Positions 35,239 to 45,054 of a stretch of 64,000 nucleotides of DNA are shown here, piece by piece (the stretch's first letter is position 1; every line of letters starts with the position of its first letter). Both the position numbers and the translations under genes were made by a program. The stretch is taken from NCBI GenBank assembly GCA_949296455.1, contig CASFOZ010000003.1, positions 1 to 64,000 of the forward strand. Direction: 5' to 3'. The notes beneath the pieces are model-generated. The model was not told the origin of the DNA. It ran no database searches and was given only the letters and a program-made list of their open reading frames with translations. The stretch is from an uncultured Eubacteriales bacterium. GTDB lineage: Bacteria > Bacillota > Clostridia > Christensenellales > CALVMC01.

Positions 35239-36107
35239 ACGCCCTCGCTTTTATATATCTTGCTTATAGTGCCTACACAAGGTATTTTCGATAAAACTAT
35301 AAATTTTTTAAAGCAGTTAATAATTTTAGAATAATAAGTCTTTCTTTCCAAGTCTTCCATTCCGCCTGCGTGAATTGTAGCGCAAATTTTTATTCCGCAA
35401 CGATTTGCTTCGTATAGATTGTCCATTTCTTTTTCTCCGTATATTTCGTCGGTGACTATAATATCCGGCGACATTGAACGAATTATATTTTCATAAACTG
35501 CATTTTTTTCCGTATAACAAATAACATCGGTACATTTACCGACATCGAGATAGGTCTGCCCGTTACTGCTACCTGAAATTTCCCCTCTTTCGTCAATTAA
35601 AGCTATATTATAATTGCAATTCGAAAGCACTCTGCACATTTCTCTGAGTAATGTAGTTTTTCCTGCTGCGGGCGGAGAAATTATAAGCGTATTTTCGAAA
35701 TTCAACCATTCCGTTCCAAGTCTTTCCGTAAGTCCGAAAATCTGATGCGGTACTCTTATAGTTAACGAAGAAATGTTTTTAATCGCAGTGATTTCTTTAT
35801 TGTTCATAACCCCTTCTCCGCAAATTCCTATTCTTATACCGCCGTCAAAACAAATAAAACCCTTGCTTATCTGTTCGCTTACGGCATAAACCGAGTTTTT
35901 TGAAGCGGTAATAATTACTCTTTCTATATCTTGAGAGGTACAAATGTAAGGACATCTGCGTTCGACATCGATTATTTCGCAAAAATTTCCGAAAGATTTA
36001 ACCATTAACGGCTTGTCCCGTCTTAATCTTATTTCGCATACTTCGTTTTCTCTGAAATATTGCGAAATTAAAAAATTAACTTTATCCGAAAACAAATATT
36101 TCCACAT
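35232..36107 (-). CDS. spoIIIAA: Stage III sporulation protein AA (ATPase)
   Basis: A 291-residue secretion-type ATPase that energises the SpoIIIA-SpoIIQ channel. N-terminal segment EVCEIRLRRDKPLMV; Walker A SPPAAGKTTLLREM at about residues 145-158; ALIDERGEISG; and Walker B-like DIIVTDEIYGEKEMD. It is somewhat shorter than the usual 300-310. It is the first gene of the operon. The upstream gap (36108-36276) probably holds a sigma-E type promoter, but I could not fix one by eye. Confidence 0.95.
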   Translation of the reverse strand: MWKYLFSDKVNFLISQYFRENEVCEIRLRRDKPLMVKSFGNFCEIIDVERRCPYICTSQDIERVIITASKNSVYAVSEQISKGFICFDGGIRIGICGEGVMNNKEITAIKNISSLTIRVPHQIFGLTERLGTEWLNFENTLIISPPAAGKTTLLREMCRVLSNCNYNIALIDERGEISGSSNGQTYLDVGKCTDVICYTEKNAVYENIIRSMSPDIIVTDEIYGEKEMDNLYEANRCGIKICATIHAGGMEDLERKTYYSKIINCFKKFIVLSKIPCVGTISKIYKSEGVC

Positions 36108-36220
36108 AATACACCTATGTTATAATTTATTAAGCTGCTCTTTTTATTATTCCGTGTAGAAAAAATTTGTAGTTTTCAAGTGAAAAAAATATTTTTTTTA
36201 TTTTGTTATATTTATAAAAT

Positions 36221-36249
36221 AAAAAAACCGCATAATTTATGCGGTTTAA
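36221..36249 (-). terminator. Terminator after efp
   Basis: AAACCGCAT (loop AAATT) ATGCGGTTT followed by seven T residues in minus-strand sense, 28 bases beyond the efp stop. It separates the long translation super-operon from spoIIIA. The flanking runs make it potentially bidirectional. Confidence 0.85.
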
Positions 36250-36276
36250 AAAGCAATATTAAAATATAATAAGCGA

Positions 36277-36843
36277 TTAGCCTACTCTCGACATATACTC
36301 GCCGGTACGAGTGTCTACTCTTATTGTTTCACCTTGATTTACGAAAAGCGGAACCTGCAAGGTATATCCTGTTTCAAGTGTAGCAGGTTTTGTAGCGCCT
36401 TGCGCCGTATCGCCTTTAACACCGGGTTCGCAAAAGGTTATTTGTAATTCTACAAAATTCGGCGGTTCTACCGAAAAAGGAGTACCGTTAAAAAATCCGA
36501 TAGTAGCCGTCATGTTTTCTTTAATAAATTTTAAAGCATCTTCGGCATCGGCTTTATTAATCGGAATTTGTTCATAGGTTCCCATATCCATAAAATAGCA
36601 AAGGTCATCGTCCGAATAAAGAAATTGCATTTCCTTTCTTTCTATATGAGCAAGCTCGAATTTTTCCGACGGGTTAAATGTTTTTTCAATAACTCCGCCT
36701 GTTATTACATTTTTAATTTTGGTACGAACAAAGGCTGCGCCTTTTCCCGGTTTGACATGTTGGAAATCAACGATTACCATAACTTGTCCGTCCATTTGGA
36801 ATGTAATACCTTTTCTAAAATCACCAGCTAAAATAAATGCCAT
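36277..36843 (-). CDS. efp: Translation elongation factor P
   Basis: A 188-residue factor that rescues ribosomes stalled at polyproline. Domain I starts [15 protein letters not shown] with the loop [12 protein letters not shown] bearing the tip lysine. The middle OB domain has [14 protein letters not shown]. The C-terminal signature [29 protein letters not shown] is complete. Length is exactly typical. It follows the peptidase gene by 13 bases and ends the operon at a strong terminator. Confidence 0.97.
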   Translation of the reverse strand: MAFILAGDFRKGITFQMDGQVMVIVDFQHVKPGKGAAFVRTKIKNVITGGVIEKTFNPSEKFELAHIERKEMQFLYSDDDLCYFMDMGTYEQIPINKADAEDALKFIKENMTATIGFFNGTPFSVEPPNFVELQITFCEPGVKGDTAQGATKPATLETGYTLQVPLFVNQGETIRVDTRTGEYMSRVG

Positions 36844-36856
36844 AAAATCCTCCTGA

Positions 36857-37897
36857 TTATAAAACCAATAATTTTTTATCGAAACCGGTAAAACTGCGGC
36901 TGCTGTTTTTACCGATTAAAATCATATCTTCTATGCGGATACCGAACAAGCCGTCAATATAAATACCCGGTTCGATAGTAACCACATTGTTTTCCGAAAG
37001 TATATTTTTGTTTTTAAAATTAACGAAAGGAGCTTCGTGTATTTCAAGTCCCACTCCGTGTCCCGTAGAATGGGTAAAATAATTTTTATAACCTTTTTTA
37101 TCGATATAATCAAAAACTTTATTATGCAAGTCGCAAGCGGCAACCCCTGCGGAAGCAAAATTTATACCTTCTATATTAGCATTATAAACTATGTTATAAA
37201 TTTCCGCAACTTTATCGGACACATTTTTATAAGCAAAAGTTCTTGTCATATCGCATTTATATCCGCAAAGAGACGCACCGAAATCGATTAATATTATATC
37301 TCCGAAATTAAGTTCGGTATTATCGCTTTTATGGTGCGGAACAGCGGAATTTTTACCGAAGGCAACTATTGTTTCAAAACCTTCTTTATCTGCTCCGTTT
37401 AATCTCATTAAATTGTCAAGACGAAAGGCAAGTTCTTTTTCCGTAACTCCTTCTTTAATTAAAGTTAATAAATTTTTTAAAGATAAATCGCAAATTTCGT
37501 TTGCTTTTTGCATTAAATCGATTTCATTCGATTTTTTTATTGCTCTTAAATTTTCTATATCGACGCTAATATCAAAAAGCTTTATATTTTTAAAATCAGT
37601 TAACTTTCTGTATTGGTTAAACAAAATATTGTTTTCAAAACCTAAATTTATTACTTTGTTTTTTTTAAGGATATTATGGACGGTTTCAAATAAATCGCTT
37701 TCATTCAAAACAGTTTCAAAGGAATTATTTTTCACGGCTTCCGAAAAATATCTTTTATCCGTTACAAGAACATTTCTGTCTTTAAATACAATTAAAGCAG
37801 AATCATCTGCGTGGTAACCGCTAAAATACAATCGGTTGTTATCGGTAAGAATTATGGCCGCATCTATATCGGAATTTAAATTAAACAAATTATTCAT
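36857..37897 (-). CDS. Xaa-Pro aminopeptidase family M24 metallopeptidase
   Basis: A 346-residue enzyme of the pita-bread fold. An N-terminal creatinase-like domain ([18 protein letters not shown]) is followed by the catalytic domain. All five metal ligands are visible: Asp in [13 protein letters not shown] (two), His in [13 protein letters not shown], Glu in TIEPGIYID and Glu in [10 protein letters not shown]. It probably trims N-terminal residues before proline and, in Firmicutes, commonly stands directly before efp, as here. Confidence 0.94.
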   Translation of the reverse strand: MNNLFNLNSDIDAAIILTDNNRLYFSGYHADDSALIVFKDRNVLVTDKRYFSEAVKNNSFETVLNESDLFETVHNILKKNKVINLGFENNILFNQYRKLTDFKNIKLFDISVDIENLRAIKKSNEIDLMQKANEICDLSLKNLLTLIKEGVTEKELAFRLDNLMRLNGADKEGFETIVAFGKNSAVPHHKSDNTELNFGDIILIDFGASLCGYKCDMTRTFAYKNVSDKVAEIYNIVYNANIEGINFASAGVAACDLHNKVFDYIDKKGYKNYFTHSTGHGVGLEIHEAPFVNFKNKNILSENNVVTIEPGIYIDGLFGIRIEDMILIGKNSSRSFTGFDKKLLVL

Positions 37898-37910
37898 ATT
37901 TCGATTATTA

Positions 37911-38762
37911 TTAATTAGATATTTTTTTATAATAATTTTTCATAATTTTCGCTTCTCTGGTTTGATATCCCGCCGATTCGGAAACTATGTACGGAGTTAA
38001 TTTATAGTCGGATATTAGTTTCATAAGCGGTTCGAAATCCGGACCGAATTTATTGTCTTCGAACGTAAGATGGCGAAGTTCTCCTGACTGAGTATATTCA
38101 ATTTTACTGAAATGAATATGCATATTTTTAACCTTGATTTCATCAAGACTGTCAAATAACTTATCTACTATTTTTTTATAATCGTCATAACCTTTTATCG
38201 CTCCCGTATCTCTTGCGTTTAAATGGCCGAAATCTATACACGGATAAAAATTTTTATAAATTTTGCATATCTCTATTATTTCGTCAAGAGTACCTAATTG
38301 AGCTTTTTTACCCATCGTTTCGGGACAGAGAATAAAATCTTTATAAATACCCATTGAAAGATATTCGGAAAGTAAATCCATTCTTTTTAATAATAACTTA
38401 AAAGCATCTTCACGGTTGTTTTTGAGAGGCGAGCCGGGGTGAAATACACATCTTTTACCCTCTAATAACGAAAGAGCATTAAGCGATTTTTCGATATAAC
38501 CGAACGAGTTTTCAGCTTTTGCTTCCTCTGTCGAAGCAAAATTTATATAATAAGGTGCATGTACGGAAATTTCGATTTTGTAAATTTTAAATATTTCTCC
38601 TAACTGCTTTGCCGTCTCATCTTTCAGATTAACGCCCCTTCCGAAAGAATATTCAAAACAATCGAGACCGTTGTCTTTAATCCATTTAGGAATATCTCTT
38701 GTGCCGTTATAACCGCTTTCGGCAAAATCAAAACATGTTCCTGACGGACCGAATTTAATCAT
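37911..38762 (-). CDS. Endonuclease IV-like TIM barrel (AP endonuclease family 2)
   Basis: A 283-residue protein of the Nfo / sugar-isomerase barrel superfamily. The zinc ligands can be followed in order: HAPYYINF, FHPGSPL, CPETMGKK, IDFGHLNARD, HIHFSK and a terminal SESAG. That pattern is close to genuine endonuclease IV, which cuts at abasic sites, but the substrate-binding loops diverge. The call is therefore Nfo-like, not firmly Nfo. It overlaps ribF by eight bases and lies 13 bases before the peptidase gene. Confidence 0.85.
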   Translation of the reverse strand: MIKFGPSGTCFDFAESGYNGTRDIPKWIKDNGLDCFEYSFGRGVNLKDETAKQLGEIFKIYKIEISVHAPYYINFASTEEAKAENSFGYIEKSLNALSLLEGKRCVFHPGSPLKNNREDAFKLLLKRMDLLSEYLSMGIYKDFILCPETMGKKAQLGTLDEIIEICKIYKNFYPCIDFGHLNARDTGAIKGYDDYKKIVDKLFDSLDEIKVKNMHIHFSKIEYTQSGELRHLTFEDNKFGPDFEPLMKLISDYKLTPYIVSESAGYQTREAKIMKNYYKKISN

Positions 38763-39654
38763 TTAAAATCTTCACCGCCTTTTCAATATCTTTCGAAAGC
38801 TGATTTATAAGCCCGCTTTTATCGTCAAATTTTATTATGTCACGAAGTTTTTCAATAAAAGAAACTTTAATTTCTTTTCCGTATAAATCCCCTTTAAAAT
38901 TTAAAAGATGACTTTCAATATTATAATGAAAATCAGAAAAAGTGGGATGAGTACCTACATTCGTTATCGCATTATATATACCCTCTCCGCAATCGATTTT
39001 AGTGGCGTAAACTCCTTCTTTAAGAGGCAGTTTGTCTTTATCCAAATCGATATTCGCAGTAGGATATTTGATAATATTTCCGTCACCCCTTCCTCGGATT
39101 ACTTTTCCGGTTATAAAATAAGGAAAACCCAGTATATTTTCAATGCCTTTAATGTTACCTTCTTCAATATATCTTCTTACTTTTTGCGAACTGATTTTTT
39201 CTCCGTCGGAAAACACCAAAGGCTCGATAAACAATTTCTTTTTACTTGCCAGCATATGCAACGATAAAGTTTCGATATTACCCGACTTGCCTTTTCCGTA
39301 TGTATAATCTTCGCCGGCTACGAAAGCTTGTATATTGAAATTCTTTAAAAATGTTTCAATAAAAGTACAAGCATCGATATCAAAAAAATCTTTGGTTGCC
39401 GGGGCTTTAATAATCAAATCTATTCCGTAATTTCTATAAATCGATATTCTTTCGGGAAAAGTAAATACTTCTTTTTTATTTTCGTATTTTCCGATACTTT
39501 TTTCAAATGTAAAAACAGAAGGTATGCTTTCTGTTTTTTCGGCAATTTCCAAAGTCTTTTTAAAAATTGCAGCATGCCCTTTATGAAAGGTTTCAAAATA
39601 ACCCAGTGCGACAACTATTTTTTTATCGTATTTTTCGTTAAAATCAATTATCAT
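38755..39654 (-). CDS. ribF: Bifunctional riboflavin kinase / FAD synthetase
   Basis: A 299-residue enzyme that makes FMN and FAD from riboflavin. The N-terminal adenylyltransferase has VALGYFETFHKGHAAIF, a variant of the usual GxFDGxHxGH with Glu-Thr in place of Asp-Gly. VAGEDYTYGKGKSGN and ISSQKVRRYIEEG follow. The C-terminal kinase has GRGDGNIIKYPTANI and NVGTHPTF. It starts four bases before the truB stop, the usual truB-ribF pairing. Confidence 0.93.
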   Translation of the reverse strand: MIIDFNEKYDKKIVVALGYFETFHKGHAAIFKKTLEIAEKTESIPSVFTFEKSIGKYENKKEVFTFPERISIYRNYGIDLIIKAPATKDFFDIDACTFIETFLKNFNIQAFVAGEDYTYGKGKSGNIETLSLHMLASKKKLFIEPLVFSDGEKISSQKVRRYIEEGNIKGIENILGFPYFITGKVIRGRGDGNIIKYPTANIDLDKDKLPLKEGVYATKIDCGEGIYNAITNVGTHPTFSDFHYNIESHLLNFKGDLYGKEIKVSFIEKLRDIIKFDDKSGLINQLSKDIEKAVKILND

Positions 39655-40532
39655 TTTAATCTTGTAATTATCTTAATTTTACCGTCATTTTCGGTTTCGG
39701 CAATACCTATAACGGTTCCGTTTTCGCTTTTCATTAAAAATTGACCTTTTTCTTTTTTATCAAGAGTTACGGTTTGTCCGCAATCTATTTTGTATTCTGT
39801 TTCGGTATCAACCGTTATTTTTTTTAAATCGCTCAATGCCGTTTCTAAATCAATAAGATTATTTTTGATTTTTGCTTCCTTTAATTCTTCTAAACTAATT
39901 GCGTCCTTAATGTTAAAAATACCGCTTTCCGTTCTAATCAAAAGAGACATAAAAGCAACCGTATTGAGTTTTTTTGCAATATCGAGCACAAGGCTTCTTA
40001 TATAAGTTCCGCCGCTGCAAGTTACGCAAAAAGCATATGTATCTGAAGAAACGGTCCCCTGATAAGATATATCGTATATTGTTACCTTTCTTTTCGGAAG
40101 TTCTGTTTCAATTCCCTGTCTTGCAAGTTTGTAGGCTCTTTTGCCGTTGACTGAAACGGCTGAAAACATCGGGGGTCTTTGAACTATTACTCCGTGAAAT
40201 AGCGATAAGGTTTTCTTGAACTGTTCGACATCGGGTATAATGGAATTGGTACTTATTATTTTACCCGAAGAGTCAATAGTATCTGTTGCTATACCGAAGG
40301 TAATATTAACGAAATAGGTTTTCTTCTTATTGATAAAATAATTAAACAGCCTTGTACTTCTTCCTATTGCAATAGGTAAAACCCCTCCCGCTAAAGGGTC
40401 GAGAGTTCCTAAATGACCTATTTTATCGGCACATTTCTGCCCTGTTTCGGCAGTTATAAATTTTTTAACTTCGTTTACGATATCGAAAGAAGTATATCCC
40501 GCTGGTTTGATTAAATTTAAAAAACCGTTCAT
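39651..40532 (-). CDS. truB: tRNA pseudouridine-55 synthase
   Basis: A 293-residue enzyme that forms the T-loop pseudouridine. It opens GFLNLIKPAGYTSFDIVNEV and has the active site GHLGTLDPLAGGVLPIAIG, where the Asp is the nucleophile, then QRPPMFSAVSVNGKRAYKLAR and TCSGGTYIRSLVLDIA. A short C-terminal PUA-like part follows. It overlaps both nrnA and ribF by four bases. Confidence 0.97.
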   Translation of the reverse strand: MNGFLNLIKPAGYTSFDIVNEVKKFITAETGQKCADKIGHLGTLDPLAGGVLPIAIGRSTRLFNYFINKKKTYFVNITFGIATDTIDSSGKIISTNSIIPDVEQFKKTLSLFHGVIVQRPPMFSAVSVNGKRAYKLARQGIETELPKRKVTIYDISYQGTVSSDTYAFCVTCSGGTYIRSLVLDIAKKLNTVAFMSLLIRTESGIFNIKDAISLEELKEAKIKNNLIDLETALSDLKKITVDTETEYKIDCGQTVTLDKKEKGQFLMKSENGTVIGIAETENDGKIKIITRLK

Positions 40533-41482
40533 AACAATTCAACCGAAGAAGCCCTAACAAGCTTGTCTATAACGTCCTCCATAAAACCGGATATTCTGCA
40601 TCCTGCAGCTCTTATATGTCCGCCACCTCCGAAAGAAACAGCTATTTTCGAAGCATCGTAAGGCGCTTTTGTTCTGATACTTACTCTGTAAGAATTATTT
40701 TCAACCTGAACTACAGATATTGCAATCATTATTTTATCGATATTAAGTACATTATTTATTATCCCCGAAGTATTTTCAGACTGAGTTTTACATTCTTCGA
40801 AATCTTGTTTCGTAAAATAAATAAGGCCTATTTTACCGTCTTCATAAAATCGGGTTCGTGATAAAACTTTATTTTTTAAATTAAAAATTTCCTGTGTTGT
40901 TTTTACAAAATATTCATAAGCGATTTTATAATTATCTATACCGTATTCAAAAAGTTTTGATGCGGATAAAAAGGTGTCGCCGGTAACGGAATCATAAGAA
41001 AATATTCCGTTATCCGTTATCATACCCATATACAGAAGTTCCGCAATTTCTTTATCGATAAATTTTTTGTTGTAATTTTCCATAAAATTAAGGATAATTT
41101 CACTATTGGAACTTACCTTACAATCTCTTACGGTTATATCTGTAAATTTTTCGAATACGGCATGGTGGTCAAAAGCTATTGATTTTTTTGCTTTTTCGAA
41201 TTCCGAAACATATTTGCCGAGTCTCATTAAATCGCTGCAATCGACGGTTATTGCCAAATCGTAGTAAGAATCAGATTTACTGTTATATAAATCGATATTA
41301 TTTAAATTTTCGAATCTGAAACCTGCTTTACCTTCGCAAAACAAATAAAGTTCTTTACCTTCTTTTTTCAAAAAAAGATATAAAGAGAGTCCGGAACCGT
41401 AGGTATCGCCGTCAGGATTGATATGAGAAAATATTGCTATTTTTTTACTTTTTTTAATTTCATTAATAGCATTATTAATCAT
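40529..41482 (-). CDS. nrnA: DHH/DHHA1 phosphoesterase (NrnA, oligoribonuclease / pAp phosphatase)
   Basis: A 317-residue manganese phosphoesterase that degrades nanoRNAs and pAp. Motifs: FSHINPDGDTYGSGLSL, DCSDLMRLG, FDHHAV (DHH), MGMITDNGIFSYD, and the DHHA1 loop SFGGGGHIRAAG. Length is typical. It lies in the standard rbfA-nrnA-truB order with four-base overlaps. Confidence 0.95.
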   Translation of the reverse strand: MINNAINEIKKSKKIAIFSHINPDGDTYGSGLSLYLFLKKEGKELYLFCEGKAGFRFENLNNIDLYNSKSDSYYDLAITVDCSDLMRLGKYVSEFEKAKKSIAFDHHAVFEKFTDITVRDCKVSSNSEIILNFMENYNKKFIDKEIAELLYMGMITDNGIFSYDSVTGDTFLSASKLFEYGIDNYKIAYEYFVKTTQEIFNLKNKVLSRTRFYEDGKIGLIYFTKQDFEECKTQSENTSGIINNVLNIDKIMIAISVVQVENNSYRVSIRTKAPYDASKIAVSFGGGGHIRAAGCRISGFMEDVIDKLVRASSVELL

Positions 41483-41829
41483 TTGGAATTTTCCTTTTTG
41501 TGCATATCGTCAATTAATTTTGAAATATGAGCTGCATATTCGATTGAATTGTCGCTAATGAATATAAGTTCCGGTATTGTTCTGATATCCATTTTTTTGG
41601 AAAGAGACGAACGAATAAAACCACCCGCTTGCACGATTGAATCGAAAATGGTTTTTTCGTCGTTTCCTACCACACTTATGTAGACTTTTGCCTGTTTTAA
41701 ATCGGCTGTCGTATCCACTTTAATGACGCTGATAAGACCGCTTTTAATTTTAGGATTATTAATCTCTTCTGCAATAATCGAAGCGATTAATTTTTGCATT
41801 TCGGAATTAATGCGCTCTATTCTGTTCAT
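41479..41829 (-). CDS. rbfA: 30S ribosome-binding factor A
   Basis: A 116-residue KH-like cold-shock and 16S-maturation factor. RIERINSEMQKLIASIIAEEI, DLKQAKVYISVVG and the C-terminal IRTIPELIFISDNSIEYAAHI are family signatures. It overlaps infB and nrnA by four bases each. Confidence 0.96.
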   Translation of the reverse strand: MNRIERINSEMQKLIASIIAEEINNPKIKSGLISVIKVDTTADLKQAKVYISVVGNDEKTIFDSIVQAGGFIRSSLSKKMDIRTIPELIFISDNSIEYAAHISKLIDDMHKKENSK

Positions 41830-44435
41830 TTAACTTCCTCTTGTTCGATTGAATAAACTTCGATAATATCTTTTTCTTTTATATCGCTGAAATTTTCAAG
41901 TCCTATTCCGCATTCGTAACCGGAAGCGACTTCTTTTGCGTCATCTTTAAATCTGCGTAAAGAAGCAATCGTCGTATCGCAAATTATAATATTGTCTCTG
42001 AGAAGTCTTGCTTTTGCTCCTCTTACGATTTTTCCGTCCGTAACATAGGAACCTGCGATAATACCCGCATTAGGAATTTTAAATGTATTTCTGACTTCGG
42101 CATGACCGATAATATTTTCAACGAATTTAGGCTCGAATAATCCTTTTAGCGCAAGTTTAATATCGTTAATAATGTCGTAAATAATTCTATATGACTTAAT
42201 GTCTACTTTTACCCTTTCAGCCAAAGTTCTTGCATTGTTGTCGGGTCTGACATTAAATGCGATTACGATTGAATGTGTAGTATCTGCAAGCATAATATCG
42301 GATTCTGTTACAGCTCCGACCGCACTGTGCACTATGCTTATTTTAACGCCTTCGGACGACATTTCGTCAGACATTTTAATTAAAGATTCTTTAATAGCCT
42401 CAACAGAACCTTGAACATCGCCTTTAATTATAACATTAAGATGTTTTAATTCATTGTCTGCCATATTTTTAAACATATCTTCGAGGCTCTTATTGGAAGT
42501 TGTGGAATTCATTTCCGATTTTTCTTTATACAACCTTTCTTCAAGAACCTGCTTTATAAGTTTTTCGTCGTTCATTGCAAAAAGAATATCGCCTGCATTT
42601 GGAACATCGTTAAAACCTAAAATCGAAACCGGAACGGAAGGACCTGCAGATTTTACATTTTTACCTTTATCGTCAATCATTGCTCTTACCCTTCCAATAG
42701 ATGTTCCGGCAATTATATAATTTGAAATTTTCAAAGTACCGTTCTGAACAAGTACGGTAGCAACAGGACCTTTACCTTTATCGAGTTTTGCCTCGATTAT
42801 AACGCCTTGAGCAAATCGTTTCGGATTTGCTTTAAGTTCTTTTATTTCTGCAACCAATAAAATGCTTTCAAGCAATTTGTCTACGCCTTGACCGCTTTTG
42901 GACGAAAGAGGAACAACTATTGCGTCTCCGCCCCATTCTTCCGGTAATATGTCGTGACTTGTAAGCTGCTGTTTAATTTTTTCCACATCGCAATTCGGTT
43001 TATCGATTTTTGTTATAGCAATGATTATAGAAACATTCGCACCTTTTGCGTGATTTATTGCTTCAATTGTCTGAGGCATTACGCCGTCGTCACCTGCAAC
43101 GACAATAACGGCGATATCGGTAGCCTGAGCACCTCTCTGTCTCATAGCGGTAAATGCTTCGTGTCCGGGCGTATCTAAGAAGGTAATCGGTTTTCCGTTA
43201 TGGGTAACCGTATATGCTCCTATATGCTGAGTGATTCCGCCTGCCTCCGAACTTACGACGTTGGATTTTCTGATATAGTCAAGAAGAGAAGTTTTGCCGT
43301 GGTCTACATGGCCCATTATAGTAACAACAGGAGGTCTTTCTACCAAGACTTCGTCTTTTTCGTTATTTACAAGAAGCAAATCGTTTATTTTATCTTCCGA
43401 ACTTTTTTCCATTTTGAGTTCGAGTTTAACACCGAGTTCGTCGGCAACAAGCTGTGCGACATCGAAATCGATACTTTCGTTTATCGTTTTATTAAAGCCG
43501 AGAATAAACAGTTTTTTAATTATTTCAACGGCTGTTTTTCCTATCTTTTCACTTAAATGTTTGATTGTGAATTTATCGCTTGTTACAACTGCACTTTCTA
43601 TTACTGTTACCGGTGTCTCGCTTGCGGACTTTTTCTGTTTCTTTAATTTATAAGTTCTTACATAATCTTCGTCTTCGAGATTAATAGGAGTATCAACATT
43701 AACGAAACCTTTTTTTATTAAAGTTTTTTTGCTTGCAATTTTTTTATCGCCGTTAAGTTTTTCGTTAAGTTTTCTTTTAGCAATTTCCTTATCTGCCATT
43801 CTGTTTCCGCTTTGAGAAACGGGAACGGGTTCTAATTTTTGTATAAAGCTTTTATTTGCAGAAGCAAACTGACCTCTGTTCTGATTTTGCGAATAATCAC
43901 GGGGTCTGTTTTCATCCGTTTTGTTGTTATTAAATCTTGTATTGCGGGTGTTCGGAGTATATTGCGGTCTTTGCCAGGTATTATTGGCAATTTTTTTGTT
44001 TTGAGAAGACGTTCCGATATTGTTCTGAGCCTTGTATTCATCGACATTTCTCGAAACTATGAAACTTGCTTTTTCTTTTTTCTTCTCTTCCGGCGCAGCT
44101 GCTTGTTTTGCGTCGGCTCCTTTAACTTTTTCTGTCTTATCTTCTTTTACTTCTATTGATTTTTCTGTTTCGGAAAGGTCTGAAACAGACTTTTCCTGAA
44201 CTGTTTTTACTTGTTTTTTATCGGAAATTTTATCCTGATTTTTTTTGTCGTCTTCTACTTCGCTTCCCTTTGCAATTTGTACCGAAAGCAAATCTCTGAA
44301 CTTTGCTTCGAGTTCAACGAGCCTTGCTTTGGACTTTTTGACATTTTCGATATAAGAATTCAATTTGACGTTTTCAAACGAAGAAAGAGCTTTAATATTT
44401 TCAAGCTGTTCCGATTTACTACCCGTATTATTCAA
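41826..44435 (-). CDS. infB: Translation initiation factor IF-2
   Basis: An 869-residue GTPase that loads initiator tRNA. A variable charged N-terminus (Lys/Glu/Gln/Asn-rich, about 280 residues) is followed by the IF2-N motif DKFTIKHLSEKIGKTAVEIIK. The G domain has VTIMGHVDHGKTSLLDYI (G1), ITQHIGAYTV, LDTPGHEAFTAM (G3) and ITKIDKPNCD (G4), and domains II-IV follow. The start is a TTG immediately after the ylxQ stop. GGAGGT eight bases upstream, inside the last ylxQ codons, supports it, so initiation is probably coupled. Confidence 0.97.
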   Translation of the reverse strand: MNNTGSKSEQLENIKALSSFENVKLNSYIENVKKSKARLVELEAKFRDLLSVQIAKGSEVEDDKKNQDKISDKKQVKTVQEKSVSDLSETEKSIEVKEDKTEKVKGADAKQAAAPEEKKKEKASFIVSRNVDEYKAQNNIGTSSQNKKIANNTWQRPQYTPNTRNTRFNNNKTDENRPRDYSQNQNRGQFASANKSFIQKLEPVPVSQSGNRMADKEIAKRKLNEKLNGDKKIASKKTLIKKGFVNVDTPINLEDEDYVRTYKLKKQKKSASETPVTVIESAVVTSDKFTIKHLSEKIGKTAVEIIKKLFILGFNKTINESIDFDVAQLVADELGVKLELKMEKSSEDKINDLLLVNNEKDEVLVERPPVVTIMGHVDHGKTSLLDYIRKSNVVSSEAGGITQHIGAYTVTHNGKPITFLDTPGHEAFTAMRQRGAQATDIAVIVVAGDDGVMPQTIEAINHAKGANVSIIIAITKIDKPNCDVEKIKQQLTSHDILPEEWGGDAIVVPLSSKSGQGVDKLLESILLVAEIKELKANPKRFAQGVIIEAKLDKGKGPVATVLVQNGTLKISNYIIAGTSIGRVRAMIDDKGKNVKSAGPSVPVSILGFNDVPNAGDILFAMNDEKLIKQVLEERLYKEKSEMNSTTSNKSLEDMFKNMADNELKHLNVIIKGDVQGSVEAIKESLIKMSDEMSSEGVKISIVHSAVGAVTESDIMLADTTHSIVIAFNVRPDNNARTLAERVKVDIKSYRIIYDIINDIKLALKGLFEPKFVENIIGHAEVRNTFKIPNAGIIAGSYVTDGKIVRGAKARLLRDNIIICDTTIASLRRFKDDAKEVASGYECGIGLENFSDIKEKDIIEVYSIEQEEVK

Positions 44436-44744
44436 TTACAATACCTCCGCAAATATATTGTTTATATTTTCTTCGACGGCTTTTGAAAGTTGACCGTCCG
44501 TTAAAGCGATAAGTTTACAATTATCTTTTTTTATTAAGTCTTTAAAATATTCGTCTTTTATTCTGTATAATTTAAAATCGTATTTCGATTTTAAATTAAT
44601 TACCTTATCGACCGAATTCTGACTTAAATTATCGGAAAACAAAACTATTTTAGCTTTATAAGGTTTAACTTCAAGTGCGTCATAGCCTAAAAGCATCTTT
44701 CCCGATTTGATTGAAAAACCTATATACGCCTCGATATTACCCAT
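44436..44744 (-). CDS. ylxQ: L7Ae/YlxQ-family RNA-binding protein
   Basis: A 102-residue single-domain protein of the L7Ae/L30e fold, which binds kink-turn RNA. IGFSIKSGKMLLGYDALEV, AKIVLFSDNLSQNSVDKV and KLIALTDGQLSKAVEE show the fold. It is the expected gene between ylxR and infB. The precise RNA target in bacteria is unknown. It overlaps ylxR by eight bases. Confidence 0.92.
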   Translation of the reverse strand: MGNIEAYIGFSIKSGKMLLGYDALEVKPYKAKIVLFSDNLSQNSVDKVINLKSKYDFKLYRIKDEYFKDLIKKDNCKLIALTDGQLSKAVEENINNIFAEVL

Positions 44745-45009
44745 TGCTTTCTATTTCCTTTCTGATTTTATCGTATATTTCATTTTCCAACTGACATTTA
44801 AAAGTTTTGTTTAGCAATTTGCTTTTGATACATTTTTCCATACAGTTCTTATTCTTACAAATATATGCGCCCCTGCCTTGTTCCTTACCGCTACTGTCCG
44901 TTTTTACGGTTCCGTCTTTGCATTTGACAATTCTCAAAAGCTCTCTTTTGTCTTTCATTTGTCTGCATGCAATACACATTCTTTCTGTAATTTTAATTTC
45001 GGACGACAT
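44737..45009 (-). CDS. ylxR: YlxR (RNase P modulator RnpM) family protein
   Basis: A 90-residue protein. ERMCIACRQMKDKRELLRIV and GRGAYICKNKNCMEKC are signatures, with three of the usual nucleic-acid-contact basic patches. The Bacillus homologue has been reported to bind RNase P RNA. It sits between nusA and ylxQ in the standard order. Confidence 0.94.
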   Translation of the reverse strand: MSSEIKITERMCIACRQMKDKRELLRIVKCKDGTVKTDSSGKEQGRGAYICKNKNCMEKCIKSKLLNKTFKCQLENEIYDKIRKEIESNG

Positions 45010-45054
45010 ATCTCACCTTAACAACCGAATAGAAATTTTATTATATTCTCCGAA

